A stretch of 64,000 bases of DNA from Antedon mediterranea (taxonomy: Eukaryota > Echinodermata > Crinoidea > Comatulida > Antedonidae). The first letter of the stretch is position 1. Every line of letters starts with the position of its first letter. The stretch lies in assembly GCF_964355755.1 (NCBI RefSeq), contig NC_092670.1, positions 28,881,795-28,945,794 on the forward strand, in the 5' to 3' direction. The notes beneath the pieces were generated by a model that was given only the letters and a program-made list of their open reading frames with translations, did no database searches and had not been told where the DNA came from. Shown piece by piece: positions 63,715-64,000 of the stretch. The position numbers and the translations under genes were made by a program.

Positions 63715-64000
63715 CTGAGAATAGAAAAATAAATGTGTTAATATTAAAACAAATAATGTCTTTGTTTATAGGTCTCCTTGTCAATCCATGCATTTTCACT
63801 GATCCTTATTGCTAATGCAAATGCCCTACACATTAATGAATAGCCATCAATGAAAATCACCAGATTTGTTTACAATTTGCTGTTTTTCTTGAATTTGTAG
63901 AAAACTATTTGTGAAAAAATAATAAATAAAAACTCAAGGTATCACAATAATAATCCATAATAATATCAATAAATTTGCTATCCAAAAAAAGGAGAACATT
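63715..64000 (-). other. SF3B1: Intron of SF3B1 (to window edge)
   Basis: Between the acceptor of the last exon and the edge I see no further exon on the minus strand, so the intron is at least 286 bp. The sequence is AT-rich. Confidence 0.6.

Overview
This is a eukaryotic, animal nuclear window dominated by transposable elements. There are no bacterial-style operons and no long host ORFs. Introns with GT/AG borders, tRNA-derived SINEs, several non-LTR retrotransposon clades, a Penelope-like element, a BEL/Pao LTR element, hAT-type DNA transposons and dense CTAGGCCTA tracts point to a marine invertebrate. An echinoderm is my best guess, by inference only.

Host genes: two are supported. (1) A seven-exon minus-strand gene (21291 down to 13452, 3' end outside what I can follow) encodes an N-terminal coiled coil, a Ser/Pro-rich linker and a Death domain. 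All splice phases agree and about 607 residues are covered. (2) The last coding exon of splicing factor SF3B1 lies on the minus strand at 63556-63714, with a poly(A) signal downstream.

Layout: 1-12.7 kb is a CR1/L2-like LINE broken by a large fold-back element (3317-8151, itself carrying a hAT element and a LINE tail) and followed by a second fold-back element (9678-12697, carrying a hAT-like insert). 12.8-21.3 kb is the Death-domain gene, with SINEs, MITEs, a LINE tail and a Penelope-like element in its introns. 21.4-26.2 kb holds two non-autonomous hAT-like elements with 5-bp target duplications, one splitting a LINE, then tandem repeats. 27.3-33.2 kb is a nest: inverted arms interrupted by a LINE that is itself interrupted by a TTAA-type MITE, then a palindromic element. 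34-37 kb has MITEs and a minisatellite. 37.1-40.7 kb is a minus-strand LINE of the same family as the 27.5-30.8 kb one. 40.7-49 kb is repeats, tandem arrays and relics. 49.1-61.1 kb is a LINE abutting an LTR, then a BEL/Pao element lacking integrase and split by a nearly full-length minus-strand LINE. 61.1-64 kb is mostly unique sequence ending in SF3B1.

Most unusual signal: four very short (23-34 bp) perfect or near-perfect palindromes (32381-32410, 32592-32625, 34242-34264, 62249-62276), each flanked by a 7-bp direct repeat (exact in three, 6/7 in one). One sits inside one terminal repeat of a MITE whose other terminal repeat lacks it, giving an internal empty-site comparison. They behave like a family of micro-palindromic insertions that I cannot assign to a known transposon type.
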